From contig NC_073627.1 in assembly GCF_029407905.1 (NCBI RefSeq), forward strand, positions 160,337,697-160,401,696: 64,000 nucleotides of DNA, given 5' to 3'. Shown piece by piece: positions 45,816-56,410 of this stretch. How positions within the stretch are numbered: the first letter of the stretch is position 1; each line of letters opens with the position of its first letter. Below the pieces are notes generated by a model. It did not search any database. It saw only the letters and a list, made by a program, of their open reading frames with translations, and had not been told where the DNA came from. Source of the stretch: Bubalus kerabau. Taxonomy: Eukaryota; Chordata; Mammalia; Artiodactyla; Bovidae. The position numbers were made by a program, and so were the translations under genes.

Positions 45816-46142
45816 ATTACTCAGCTATAAAAAAGAATGAAATATTGCCATTTGTAGAACATGGATGGATGTAGAGATTAGCATACCAAGTGAAAAAAGT
45901 CAGGTAAAGAAAGACAAATATTATATGGTGTCACTTAAATGTGTAATACAAAAAAAAGTAATACAAATGAACTTGTTTACAAAACAGAAACAGACTCACT
46001 GGCAAAAAAAATAAAATAAAAAAAGAAACAACATAGGATTGTTGAAGGAGAAGAGGGTAGGGATAAACTAGGAAATGGCATTAACAGATACACACTAGTT
46101 TATATAAATTAGATAAACAGCAAGGATTTACTATATAGCAAG
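45816..46142 (+). mobile_element. L1 ORF2 end and 3' UTR, right part
   Basis: ATTACTCAGCTATAAAAAAG, ATGGTGTCACTTAAATGTG, ACAAAACAGAAACAGACTCA and GATTTACTATATAGCA follow the L1 ORF2 end and 3' untranslated region. The downstream part is replaced by a second BovB at 46143. Confidence 0.82.
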
Positions 46143-47432
46143 AATGCTCAAACTACTGCACAATTGCACTCATCTCACACGCTAGTAAAGAGATGCTTAA
46201 AATTGTCCAAGCCAGGCTTCAGCAATACTTGAACCATGAACTTCCAGATGTTCAAGCTGGTTTTAGAAAAGGCAGAGGAACCAGAGATCAAATTGCCAAT
46301 GTCCGCTGGATCATGGAAAAAGCAAGAGAGTTCCAGAAAAACATCTATTTCTGCTTTATTGACTATGGCAAAGCCTTTGACGGTGTGGATCACAATAAAC
46401 TGTGGAAAATTCTGAAAGAGATGGGAATAGCAGACCACCTGATCTGCCTCTTGAGAAACCTGTATGCAGGTCAGAAAGCAACAGTTAGAACTGGACATGG
46501 AACAACAGACTGGTTCCAAATAGTAAAAGGAGTGTGCCAAGGCTGTATATTGTCACCCTGTTTATTTAACTTATATGCAGAGTACATCATGAGAAATACT
46601 GGGCTGCAAGAAGCACAAGCTGGAATCAAGATTGCTGAGAGAAATATCAATAACCTCAGATATGCAGATGACACCACCCTTATGGCAGAAAGTGAAGAAG
46701 AACTAAGAGCCTGTTGATGAAAGTGAAAGAGGAGAGCGAAAAAGTTGGCTTAAAGCTCAACATTTAGAAAACTAAGATCATGGCATCCGGTTCCATCACT
46801 TCATGGAAAATAGATGGGGAAACAGTGGAAATTTTTCTGCGCTCCAAAATCACTGCAGATGGTGATTCCGCCATGAAATTAAAAGACTCTTACTCCTTGG
46901 AAGGAAAGTTATGGCCAATCTAGATAGCGTATTCAAAAGCAGAGACATTACTTTGCCAACAAAGGTCCGTCAAGTCAAGGTTATAGTTTTTCCAGTAGTC
47001 ATGTATGGATGTGAGAGTTGGACTATAAAGAAAGCTGAGCGCAGAAGAATTGATGCTTTTGAACTGTGGTGTTGGAGAAAGCTCTTAAGAGCCCCTTGGA
47101 CTGCAAGGAGATCCAACCAGTCCATTCTAAAGGAGATCAGTCCTGAGTGTTCATTGGCACGACTGATTTTGAAGCTGTAATTCCAATACTTTGTTCACCT
47201 GATGCGAAGAGCTTACTCATTTGAAAAGACCCTGATGCTGGGAAAGATTGAGGGCAGGAGGAGAAGGGGACAACAGAGGATGAGATGGTTGGATGGCATC
47301 ACCGACTCAATGGACATGGGTTTGGGTGGACTCCAGGAGTTGGTGATGGATAGGGAGGCCTGGCATGCTGCCGTTCATGGGGTCACAAAGAGTCAGACAT
47401 GACTCAGAGACTGAACTGAACTGAACTGTACT
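46143..47432 (+). mobile_element. BovB, 5'-truncated
   Basis: It starts within the RT coding region (AATGCTCAAACTACTGCACA) and ends GACTGAACTGAACTGAACTG. It is in inverted orientation to the copy at 44638-45815, with which it shares about 1.1 kb of sequence. Confidence 0.93.
46193..46717 (+). pseudogene. BovB RT palm, longest with intact YADD after the 15.7 kb copy
   Basis: A 174-codon frame encodes RKGRGTRDQIANVRW, YFCFIDYGKAFDGVDHNKLW, HGTTDWFQIVKGVCQGCIL and YADD (residues 157-160, bases 46661-46672). A one-base loss at GAACTAAGAGCC ends it. Unusual changes are the Ala-to-Gly and Cys-to-Gly substitutions in the first catalytic-aspartate block. Frames 46911-47180 and 47202-47402 continue the C-terminal domain. 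Confidence 0.85.
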
Positions 47433-47454
47433 GAAAATCAAATCTATCAGACTT

Positions 47455-47516
47455 CTTTAACAATTATATATGTATATTCACCTAACAACAGAGCCCCAAA
47501 ATATGAGGACTGAAAT
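47455..47516 (+). mobile_element. Old L1 ORF2 endonuclease region, first piece
   Basis: ATATATGTATATTCACCTAA and CAACAGAGCCCCAAAATATG match the L1 ORF2 endonuclease coding region. The element continues after a CHR SINE. Its full footprint reaches about 50190. Confidence 0.75.
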
Positions 47517-47654
47517 ATGAGACTGCCCTGATGCTCCAGTGGTTAAGATTCTGTGTTTCCAATGCAGGGAGTGTGGTCAATCCCTGGTTAGGGAACTAAG
47601 ATTCTCACATGCCCTGTGGCCTGGCAAAAAAAGTAAAAAGAAATCTGAAAAACT
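47517..47654 (+). mobile_element. CHR-type SINE (tRNA-derived, cetartiodactyl)
   Basis: CCAGTGGTTAAGATTCTGTG, TCAATCCCTGGTTAGGGAAC and CCTGTGGCCTGGCAAAAAAA match the CHR SINE of cetartiodactyls. Target-site copies GACTGAAAT lie at 47508-47516 and 47655-47663. It is older than the Bov SINEs. Confidence 0.82.
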
Positions 47655-48735
47655 GACTGAAATGAAAGAATTAAACAATTAAACAACCATATATGGGGAC
47701 ATCAGTAACCTGCTTTCAATAACTGATACAACTAGGTGAAAAATCAATTATGAAATAGAAGACTTAAATATAAACCAACTAGACCTAATAGACATCTATA
47801 GACAACTTCACCCAAGAACAGTGGAATGTACATTCTTCTCAAGTGCAGATGGAACAGTCTTCAAAAGGCAATATTCTAGAACATTAAACAAACCTTAATT
47901 AATTTAAAAGAAGAGGAATAATACAAATTTTGTTCTTTAAAACAATGGGATAAAATTAGAGATACTAACAAAATGAACATTGAGAAACTCAAAGATCTGT
48001 GAAAAATTTTGAATCAGTCCTAAATAGCCAATAGATCAAGAAAGATATAAAACCAGAAGTGTTAAAACACCTTGAGGATGAATTAAAATGAATGCATAGC
48101 ATGCAAAAACTTGTGAGATTTAGCTTTCAAACTTAGAAATGTAAAGCTGCAAATGCTTGTATTTTAAAAGAAAAAAAAGTCAAATCAATAACCTCACCTT
48201 TCGCTTAATGACTACACAAGAAGAAAAAAATTAAATCTAGAACAAGCAGAAGGCAGAGTAAAATAAAAATTAAAAAGTAAATTAATTAGACAATCAAAAC
48301 CAATAGAGAAAAATCAATGAAACCAAAAATTTTGTCCTTTATTTTTTATTATAAAGATCAACATATAAAGGAATATTATGCAATACACACATATTTTTAA
48401 AAGGATAAAATAGTTGAACAGACATTTGCCCAAAGAAGATATCAAATGGCACATCAGCATACAAAAATACTCAATAGTTTTTCTCACTATGGAACTGCAA
48501 ATTAAAGCTGAAATCCAAAAAATTGGCAATACCAACTGTTGGCAATGTTTTAGAGCAATAAGAACTCTCATTTGTTGCTAGTGGGAGTGCAAAATGGTAC
48601 AGTCACTGGGAAAGAAAGCTTGACAGTTTCTTATAAAGCTAAATGTAGTCTTACTGTACAATCCAGCATTTGTACTCTTAGGTGTTTATTCAACTGATTT
48701 GAAAATTTATGTTCATCCTAAAATCTGCATGTACT
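47655..48735 (+). mobile_element. Old L1 ORF2, with internal deletion
   Basis: From 47655 to about 48350 the endonuclease and early RT blocks are present (AACCAACTAGACCTAATAGA, CATTCTTCTCAAGTGCAGAT, AATCAATGAAACCAAAA). From about 48380 the sequence is the ORF2 C-terminal region (AAGATATCAAATGGCACATC, TGTTGCTAGTGGGAGTGCAA). The central RT coding part is missing. Confidence 0.8.
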
Positions 48736-48873
48736 TTTTTTTCCTCTTTAATTGGAGGATAATTGTTTTACAATATTGTGTTTGTTTCTGCCATACATCC
48801 AACATGAATAAGTTGTATGTATGCATATGTCTCCTCCCTCTTGAACTTCCCTCCCACCCCATCCCACCACTAT
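48736..48873 (-). mobile_element. Ruminant L1 3' end, antisense, in old L1
   Basis: A T-run followed by AATTGGAGGATAATTGTTTT, ACAATATTGTGTTTGTTTCT and CTCCCTCTTGAACTTCCCTC is an antisense 3' end of a ruminant L1. The older L1 resumes right after it (TATAGCAGTTTTACTCATGA). Confidence 0.75.
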
Positions 48874-48962
48874 AGCAGTTTTACTCATGACTGCCAACAA
48901 GCAGAAGCAACCAAGATATCTTTCAATAGGTAAATAGATAAACAAGCTCTTGCTATATCCAT
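48874..48962 (+). mobile_element. Old L1 ORF2 C-terminal piece
   Basis: TATAGCAGTTTTACTCATGA and GAAGCAACCAAGATATCTTT continue the old L1 between two insertions. Confidence 0.75.
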
Positions 48963-49180
48963 ATGTGCTGTGCTGTGCTTAGTTGCTCAGTCATGTCCAG
49001 CTCTTTGCAACCTGTGAACTGTAGCCCACAATACTCCTTAGTCCATGGGGATTGCCCAGGCAAGAATCCTGGAATGGATTGCCATGCCCTCCTCCAGGGG
49101 ATCTTTCTAACCCAGGGATCGAACCCAGGTCTCCTGCATTGCAGGCTGATTCTTTACCTTCTGAACCATCAGGGTAGACC
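48963..49180 (-). mobile_element. Bov-tA SINE, antisense, in old L1
   Basis: A complete antisense Bov-tA is flanked by perfect 8-base duplications ATATCCAT (48955-48962 and 49181-49188). Confidence 0.93.
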
Positions 49181-49205
49181 ATATCCATTTAATATAGTAT
49201 TATTT

Positions 49206-49502
49206 AAAGGAAATGAATCCTGAATATTCATCAGAAGGACTGATGCTGAAGCTCTAATATTTTGGCCATCTGATGCAAGGAGCCAGAACCCTGGAAAAGA
49301 CCCTGATGCTGGGAAAGATTGGAGGCAAAAGGAGAAGAGAGAGGCAGAGGATAAGATTGTTTGATAGCATCACCAACTTAATGGACATGAATCTGAGCAA
49401 ACTCCAGTAAATAGTGAAGGACAGGGAAGCCTGAGGTGCTGCAGTCCATAGGGTCGCAGAGAGTCAGACACAACTTAGCAACTGAACAGTAACAATAACA
49501 AC
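49206..49502 (+). mobile_element. BovB 3' tail with CAACAA-type end, in old L1
   Basis: It runs from GAATCCTGAATATTCATCAG to TTAGCAACTGAACAGTAACA with an ACAATAACAACA end. The old L1 continues on both sides. The exact left edge is uncertain because L1 and BovB look alike there. Confidence 0.85.
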
Positions 49503-49773
49503 ACTGATTAAAAAAGGGCTATCAAGCGTGAAAAGACATGGATGAATTTACATATTAATAAGTAAAATAGACCAATCTGAAAAAGCTACATTACTCTGTG
49601 ATTCCAATTATATGGCATTCTGGAAAAGACAAACCTACCTATAGAGATTACAAACAAGTCAGTGGCTTCCAGGGAGCTAAAGATGAGGAAGAAGGAGGCT
49701 GAATAGGTGAAGCATAGAGATTTTTGAGGAGTGAAACTATACTACACAATACTATAATGGTGAATATAAGACA
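49503..49773 (+). mobile_element. Old L1 3' region
   Basis: GGGCTATCAAGCGTGAAAAG, GATTCCAATTATATGGCATT, ATTTTTGAGGAGTGAAACTA and CAATACTATAATGGTGAATA match the old L1 end of ORF2 and 3' untranslated region. Confidence 0.82.
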
Positions 49774-49990
49774 CTGTGCTGTGCGCTTAGTCATTCAGTC
49801 ATGTCCAGCTTTTTGTGACCCCATGAACTGTACCCCACCAGCCTCCTCTGTCCTTGGGTATTGTTCAGGCAAGAATACTGGAGTGGGTTGCCATGCCCTC
49901 CTGCAGGGGATCTTCCCAACCCAGGGATCGAACCCAGGTCTCCCAAGTTGCAGGAGGACTCTTTACCATCTGAGCTACAAGGAAAGTCCC
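49774..49990 (-). mobile_element. Bov-tA SINE, antisense, in old L1
   Basis: A complete antisense Bov-tA is flanked by ATAAGACAC (49766-49774) and ATAAGACAT (49991-49999), eight of nine bases matching. Confidence 0.92.
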
Positions 49991-50190
49991 ATAAGACATT
50001 AGACATTTGTCAAAAATCAAAGACTTTTATATTACACAGAACATTACAACTTTAAATAAACCTTGATGTCTACAAAATTTTAAAATAAATTAGATTGGGG
50101 AATCTCAGGATGGAATGCAGAATGTAACCAAAAATTTAAATGTAGTACAAATGTATAAAATAAACTTATTAAAGGGAGATGAGGAATAAA
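49991..50190 (+). mobile_element. Old L1 3' UTR end, decayed
   Basis: ACATTTGTCAAAAATCAAAG and ATATTACACAGAACATTACA continue the L1 3' untranslated region. Similarity fades toward 50190. Confidence 0.55.
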
Positions 50191-50220
50191 TTTCTACTAA
50201 GTAACTTTTGAAATCAGATG

Positions 50221-50257
50221 CAGAGTCAGACACAACTGAAGTGACTTAGCACACATG
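50221..50257 (+). mobile_element. Orphan BovA 3' fragment
   Basis: Thirty-seven bases (CAGAGTCAGACACAACTGAA, GTGACTTAGCACACATG) match only the 3' end of BovA SINEs. This may be an extremely 5'-truncated insertion. Confidence 0.65.
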
Positions 50258-50267
50258 CATAAGACTA

Positions 50268-50480
50268 AAAGAGCTTCCCAGGTGGGTCTCTAGTAAAGAA
50301 TCTGCCTGCCAAGCAGGAGATGTGTATTCAGTCCCTGGATCAGAAAGATCCATGAAGAAGGAAATGGCAGCTCACCTCAGTATTCTTGCCTGGAAAATCC
50401 CATGGACAGATGAGCCTAGTGGGCTACAGTCCATGTGGTCACAAAAGAGTTGGACACAACTTAGCAACTAAACAAAACAA
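50268..50480 (+). mobile_element. Bov-tA SINE
   Basis: It has a head (AGCTTCCCAGGTGGGTCTCT) and body to TTAGCAACTAAACAAAACAA. Perfect 10-base duplications CATAAGACTA lie at 50258-50267 and 50481-50490. Confidence 0.92.
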
Positions 50481-50490
50481 CATAAGACTA

Positions 50491-53103
50491 CAGACAAAGA
50501 AATTATATATAACCACTGTATTGTTGTGGATAAACTTGTTTCTCATGGGAGTATGCATTAATAGTTCAGAAACCACTGAATATGTATATTATAATTGAAC
50601 AATTAAATAAATGAAAGCAAATGTTAAGAACTTGGTGAAATGAAAAGTTATAGATAAGAAAAAGAAGTAAAAAAGTAGGCTAAAATGTTCCATGTGGAAA
50701 GAGATTAGAATTGGAGACATAAGTATGAACTCAGGTAACTTAATATAGATATATAGAATTATATATAGAAATATATGTCTAGTTGGTTGGCAGGCTATTG
50801 TGTGTACATGTATTTTTATACATACATATATCTCCTTGCTTTGTCAGTTGAAAGGGCCTAGAAGCAATGATGCCTGAATAACAGTGAACATTCTTGAGCA
50901 TTCAGATCTTAGATTCAAATGCTATTCTTCAATAAAAGTAACCATGGCCCCCAGGAAGAATAATTGGTCCTAGAACTGGTATTGGGACAAGATAAGTTGG
51001 AGCTATCTGAGAATGCAGAATTAAAGTTAAAAAAATTTTGTTTCTTAAGTACATCTGAAAGCAAATGGAATTGAAGCCCTAATGAAACATATATTATATA
51101 TCATTTCCCTTTACATAAATAAGAGCTTTTTCTGTGACAGGACTTATCATATGTCATCAATAGGCCAGAAAATATAATTTAAAATACATATCTTAGATTT
51201 TTTTAATATATTAACTTTATTTTATTATAAAATGAATACATGTAATTAATGATTTAAACAATCCAGAAAATTGTAAACAAAAAATAAACTTTTATTCCAA
51301 AAATAAAAACTTTTATTCCATTAATTTTAAGCTTATGTTGTCTATATATTTTGATGGTCTTCTATGTACACCCTAACATAAACTAGCTTACTTTTAAATT
51401 AGGATATTAATATGATACCCAGGTTATATTAAACACCTTTTAAATTAGCAAAGCCTTATAAACATTTTTGTATTTTAATAACCTATAGAATTAATATTAC
51501 TGTGTTTGGTCTTATAACTGTTACATTAGTGGATCTTTTGAATGTTTTGCCATCTTAAACAATAGTATATACTGTGTGGTATGTGATAAAGTGCAGAGTG
51601 ACAAATGAACATGGTGCTGAGGAATGATGGGTAATATGTATGGATATTCATTATAAGTTTCGTGGAATGCAGGATAAAGTGCTGACAAATGTGAAAAAAT
51701 AAGTTGCAACTAGATAATTGAGTCTTTTGCTGTAATATTGAACAATATCAAACAGGTTGAGAGTCCAATTTACTTTAATATTGTATATAATTATTCCCCA
51801 ATTTATTTCTTTGTAAGTGAGCTATCTTTCCTCCTGAATTTTATTCTAGTTTTATGTTTTTATATCCTTTTACTCATGTAAATTACTCTAACACTCTCAT
51901 TTTTTGGCCAGGTATGTATTTGTGCAGTATTGCAGTAAGTAACCATAATCATCTTACCTGAGTTTTGCAAAATGAAAAATTAGATTCTAAATTTAAAAAT
52001 ACCACAATGCAGATCTAGTTCTATGTGACCTACCCATGACAAAGAAGTTATATTTCTTAGATTTAGTAAAAATACTCGTTTAAAATGAGCTCATTTGCAA
52101 TTATTCTAAAATTTACTCCCTATGGAGGCATTATATTTTGAGGTAATTACAATCACTTTTTTCAAAATAACTGATTAGGTATGATTTCATCTTGCTTCCT
52201 GAGAAATGCAGGGGCTGGTTTGTAATCCACTTTGGAAAATTAGAACCAAAAGTATGGTGAAAATGAAGTGATTCTAGAATTCTTAAGTACTCTAGTTTTG
52301 AAATTAACAATGCTAAACCTGACATTTTTGCACTTTATAAAGCTATTTGGAGAATAATTATAATGCATTTTAAAAATTAACTTTCCAGGTTTATAGCAAC
52401 TTTAAATTGTAGAATTCAAATAGAATAGGCTAAGCTCCTCTAGCTCCAATCCCGAGAACTTCCAGTTGCATCAAATATATGCTATCAATAAATACTTGGA
52501 GTGTGGGAAAGTAGTTTAGATATAAACTTCAAGATGCATTTTTTTTTTAATTTGGATAATTTTAGTCAATATATGCAATTAGTTGCTATATGATACTGAG
52601 GTGGTCTATTAACTAAAAAAAAACTCTTAAGTAATAAATATTAATAGGAATACATTAGCACAAAGATTTTCAGTAGTATAAATATTAATACTTTCATTTT
52701 TTAAAGGCCAGTAATCCATTGAAATTTGGATTTTAAACTCATATATGCTTGTCACAGCAATCAAGATAGGGCATTTAAATATTTTATAATAAAATAAGTC
52801 AAATTTGAGTTTCATTTATGAAATTTTTAGGCACATAATCTTATTAAATAACTCTCAATTATAGTGCATATTTCAAAAAAGCCTCAATGTGAAATAATTA
52901 AAAACAGAAATATTTATACATATTATTGTAGAAATTACAGTATTAATTAGATTATGACTTTATAGTTCAATATTGTGAATTTTTAACCATAAGGTTAAAA
53001 AAAAGTAAATTTTTCTTTTGCTTTTAGTATATAGATTTATAAATAGTTACTAAAAAAGTAAAATCTTCAAAATATTAGGATATATGAGCATGCTTGGACT
53101 ATC
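50491..53103. other. Long AT-rich stretch without recognised gene
   Basis: About 2.6 kb contains no young repeat. The part 51200-51540 (AATGATTTAAACAATCCAGA) faintly resembles an old interspersed repeat. Otherwise I see nothing. Confidence 0.3.
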
Positions 53104-53295
53104 AGGCTTCCCTGATAGCTCAGATGAAACCTGGGTTTGAGCCCTGTGTTGGGAAGATCCCCTGGAGGAGGGCATGGTACCCCACTCCAATATTCTTCCC
53201 TGGACAATCCCCATGGACAGAGGAGCCTGATGGGCTGCAATCCATGGGATCGCAAAAAGTCAGACATGATGAGCAACTAAGCACAGCACACACAG
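53104..53295 (+). mobile_element. Bov-tA SINE with head deletion
   Basis: CTTCCCTGATAGCTCAGATG jumps directly to AAACCTGGGTTTGAGCCC, so about 30 bases of the tRNA-derived head are missing. The body runs to GAGCAACTAAGCACAGCACA. An antisense Bov-tA begins about ten bases later. Confidence 0.9.
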
Positions 53296-53306
53296 AATTA
53301 AGGAGG

Positions 53307-53523
53307 CCGAGTGCATGCCCAGTCGCTTATGTATGACTCTTCAATGCTATGAACTATAGCCTGCCAGTCTCCTCTGTCCATGGGATTCTCCAGGCAAGAA
53401 TACTAGAGTGGGGTGCCATACACTCCTCCAGGGGATCTTCCTGACCAAGGGATCAAACCCACATCTCCTGTGTCTCCTGCATTACAAGCAGATTCTTTAC
53501 CACTGTGCTATCTGGGAAGTCTT
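53307..53523 (-). mobile_element. Bov-tA SINE, antisense
   Basis: The antisense element runs from GCATGCCCAGTCGCTTATGT to CTATCTGGGAAGTC. With the preceding SINE it forms a tail-to-tail inverted pair. Confidence 0.9.
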
Positions 53524-54527
53524 CTAAGGCTGAGAGAATTATTAATATATTATTGCATTTATTTTTTTCCTTCTAGATCTTATATTGCTTATTTAAATAA
53601 TTAAATAGTGATTTATTAGCCACTTAGTGCTGTTCTTCGATTACTTTTTATTGAATTAATGTATTTTCTGTGAACACCAACAATATTTAGTTCAGTTTCA
53701 AAAGTTTAGTGAATAACTGAACTGAGAAGTTAAAAACATTTACAGAATCTTAAAGTTTATTTAATCAGTTTTGCCTCTTTACATGTTTTTGAACACAAAT
53801 TAAAGATAAAAATGAAACCAAATGTGGAATGGGACTTCTGTTTTATGTTTTGACCATAGACCCAAATCTGAGGATATTTGTTATTGAATATATGTACTTT
53901 CTAAAGAGAATGCCAAGACTCCTGAAGAGGGTACATCTGATGGGACAAAAACAGCAAGTAGTTACAGAGTGCATAGATCTCCTCACAGGTCAACATTTAA
54001 TTGAGAGAAGTTAACTAACACTATCAATTATTTGACATAAATACTGCTTCTTAGCTATGGTAAGCACTTAACACTCATGACAAATAGAATACTATTAAAT
54101 AATCTGGACACTTCCATTCTACCAGTTGAGTTGCAATGCATACCAAAATTAATTAAGTTTCTATAGAGAGGTTACGTTCTTTTTTTTAATGCAAACAAGC
54201 ATATGGTTTCATTAACTATTATGCAAGAACTAAAATATACCTGTGAAAATATTGCAGGGTTTCTATGAATATTCAATGAAGTGTTTGGAAAAGATTTGTC
54301 ACCAAAATCCTGTAGCATTAATTTTAGGAAATGTTTAGGAAAAACATCCATAAAAATCTAGGTGATTTCTCTTTCACACATGTTTGAAAGTGTTTTTAAT
54401 TTAATGTTATATTTTAAAGAAACACTAAAGTCTGTGCCATAGATTGTGTATTATAATTGCAGTTTATGTAGGAGAGGTTATATAGAGTTATAATCAGTCA
54501 TCTCAAAGAAATAACTTAGCTACTCCT
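53524..54527. other. Unassigned AT-rich DNA
   Basis: No gene or named repeat is recognised. Confidence 0.3.
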
Positions 54528-55678
54528 TCAGTTCAGTTTAGTTGCTCAGTCGTATTCGACTCTTTGCGACCCCGTGAACCACAGAACACCAGGCTTCCCT
54601 GTCCATTACCAACTCCTGGAGTCTGCCCAAACCCATGTCCACTGAGTCGGTGATGCCATCCAACCATCCCATACTCTGTCATCCCCTTCTCTTCCTGCCC
54701 TCAATCTTTCCCAGCATCAGGGTCTTTTCTTTCTTTCTTTATGTTTTTTTAAAGCAATTTAACTTTATTAATATGTCATTTCTCCTCAAACTGATATAAT
54801 GCAATTCTAATAAACGTTCCAGCTGGGTTTCTTTTTTTTTTTTTAACTTTACAATATTGTATTGGTTTTGCCATATATCAACATGAATCCACCACAGGGT
54901 CTTTTCAAATGAGTCAGCTCTTTGCATCAGGTGGCCAAAATATTGGAGTTTCAGCTTCAACATCAGTCCTGCCAATGAACACCCAAGAATGATATCCTTT
55001 AGGTTGGACTGGTTGGATCTCCTTGCAGTCCAAGGGACTTTCAAGAATCCTCTCCAACACCGCAGTTCAAAGCATCAATTTTTTCATGCTCAGTTTTCTT
55101 TATAGTCCAACTCTCACATCCATACATGACCACTGGAAAAACCAAAGCCTTGACTAGATGGACCTTTGTTGACAAAGTAATGTTTCTGCTTTTGAATATG
55201 CTATCTAGGTAGGTCATAACTTTCCTTCCAAGGAGAAAGCGTCTTTAATTTCATGGCTGCACTCACCATCTGCAGTGATTTTGGAGCCCAGAAAAATAAA
55301 GTCAGCCACTGTTTCCGCATCTATTTGCCATGAAGTGATAGGACTGGATGCCATGATCTTAGTTTTCTGAATGTTGAGTTTTAAGCCAACTTTTTCACTC
55401 TCCTCTTTCACTTTCATCAAGAGGCTCTTTAGTTCTTCACTTTCTGCCATAAAGGTGGTTTCATCTGCATATCTGAGGTCATTGATATTTCTCCTGGCAA
55501 TCTTGATTCTAGCTTGTGCTTCCTCCAGCCCAGTGATTCTCATGATGTACTCTGCATATAAGTTGAATAAGCAGGGTAACAATATACAGCCTTGATGCAC
55601 TCTTTTTCCTATTTGGAACCAGTCTGTTTCATGTCCAGTTCTAACTGTTGCTTCCTGACCCGCATACAGGTTTCTCAA
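54528..55678 (-). mobile_element. BovB, antisense, 5'-truncated, with L1 inside
   Basis: The 3' end (TCAGTTCAGTTTAGTTGCTC) is at the left and the truncation (CATACAGGTTTCTCA) at the right. A young L1 with extra 3' sequence splits it at 54729-54894. The remaining sequence covers the RT palm and C-terminal domain. Confidence 0.92.
54729..54894 (-). mobile_element. L1_BT-type 3' end with apparent 3' transduction
   Basis: In the minus-strand sense: 63 bases of ruminant L1 3' untranslated region with a 13-base A-run (54832-54894), then about 81 bases of extra sequence holding an AATAAA signal (54764-54769), then a second A-rich tail (54729-54750). Perfect 11-base duplications CAGGGTCTTTT (54718-54728 and 54895-54905) enclose the whole unit, so both parts came in together. 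Confidence 0.88.
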
Positions 55679-55687
55679 TGATGGCAT
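55214..55687 (-). pseudogene. BovB RT palm, catalytic YADE
   Basis: The minus-strand frame of 157 codons encodes NLYAGQEATVRTGHE, LRYADETTFMAESEELKSLL and KVGLKLNIQKTKIMASS. The catalytic box (55460-55471) is YADE, with GAA in place of an Asp codon. A codon-scale loss leaves SEEL where others have SEEEL. The frame ends after EIKDAFSLEGKL through a one-base shift. Confidence 0.85.
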
Positions 55688-55850
55688 TTACTTTTTTTCT
55701 AAGCAGAGGCTTTGTTTTTGAGAAAGACATGATGTCCTAGTCAATGAGTTAATATGTGGCTTCATATATATGCTTGTGCATGTGTATGTATGTGTGGATA
55801 AGTGTATATATTAAATTTAAGTTTTTACTTCAATTTGTGTGTCTTTTCAG

Positions 55851-55880
55851 TTATCCAACCAAAGCTCGTTGGTTGGATAA
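55851..55880. repeat. Perfect hairpin, 12-base arms
   Basis: TTATCCAACCAA (55851-55862), loop AGCTCG, then its exact reverse complement (55869-55880). See findings. Confidence 0.95.
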
Positions 55881-55889
55881 TAACCCAAG

Positions 55890-56105
55890 TCCTAAGAGCC
55901 CATATGATATCTCTTATATGTGCAATCTAAGCAAAACAAAATGAAAACAAGCAAAAAAAAGAAGGATCATAGATACACTGTACAGATTGATTGCCAGAGG
56001 CAGATGGTTGAGGAGATGGGAGAAATGGGTCAAAGGATATTAAATAGATATATATTAAAAAAAACCTAGTAGTCATATATGTGTATTACTATGTTAAGAG
56101 AAACT
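55890..56105 (+). mobile_element. L1 3' UTR fragment
   Basis: TATCTCTTATATGTGCAATC, GGATCATAGATACACTGTAC and TTGCCAGAGGCAGATGGTTG followed by GGGAGAAATGGGTCAAAGGA match an L1 3' untranslated region in sense. Confidence 0.7.
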
Positions 56106-56194
56106 TAAGTTTGCAACATACTTTATAGTTTAACACACAGGTGTAGTTTCATGAAAACTGTTTTAAGATGAAACAACTAAAATTGGGAGTAACT

Positions 56195-56410
56195 TGTTGT
56201 TTAGTCACTGAGTCATAACCGACTCTTGTGAACCAATGGACTGCAGCCCACCAGACTTCTCTGTCTGTGGAATTTCCGAGGCAAGAATACTGGAGTGGGT
56301 TGCCATTTCATTCTCCAGGGAATCTCCCTGACCTAGGGATCCAACTCACGACTCCTTTGTGTCATGCATTGGCAAGTGGATTCTTTACCACTGAGTCACG
56401 TGGGAAGCCC
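56195..56410 (-). mobile_element. Bov-tA SINE, antisense
   Basis: It is a diverged full-length antisense copy (TGTTTAGTCACTGAGTCATA to CACTGAGTCACGTGGGAAGC). No clear target-site duplication is seen. Confidence 0.88.
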
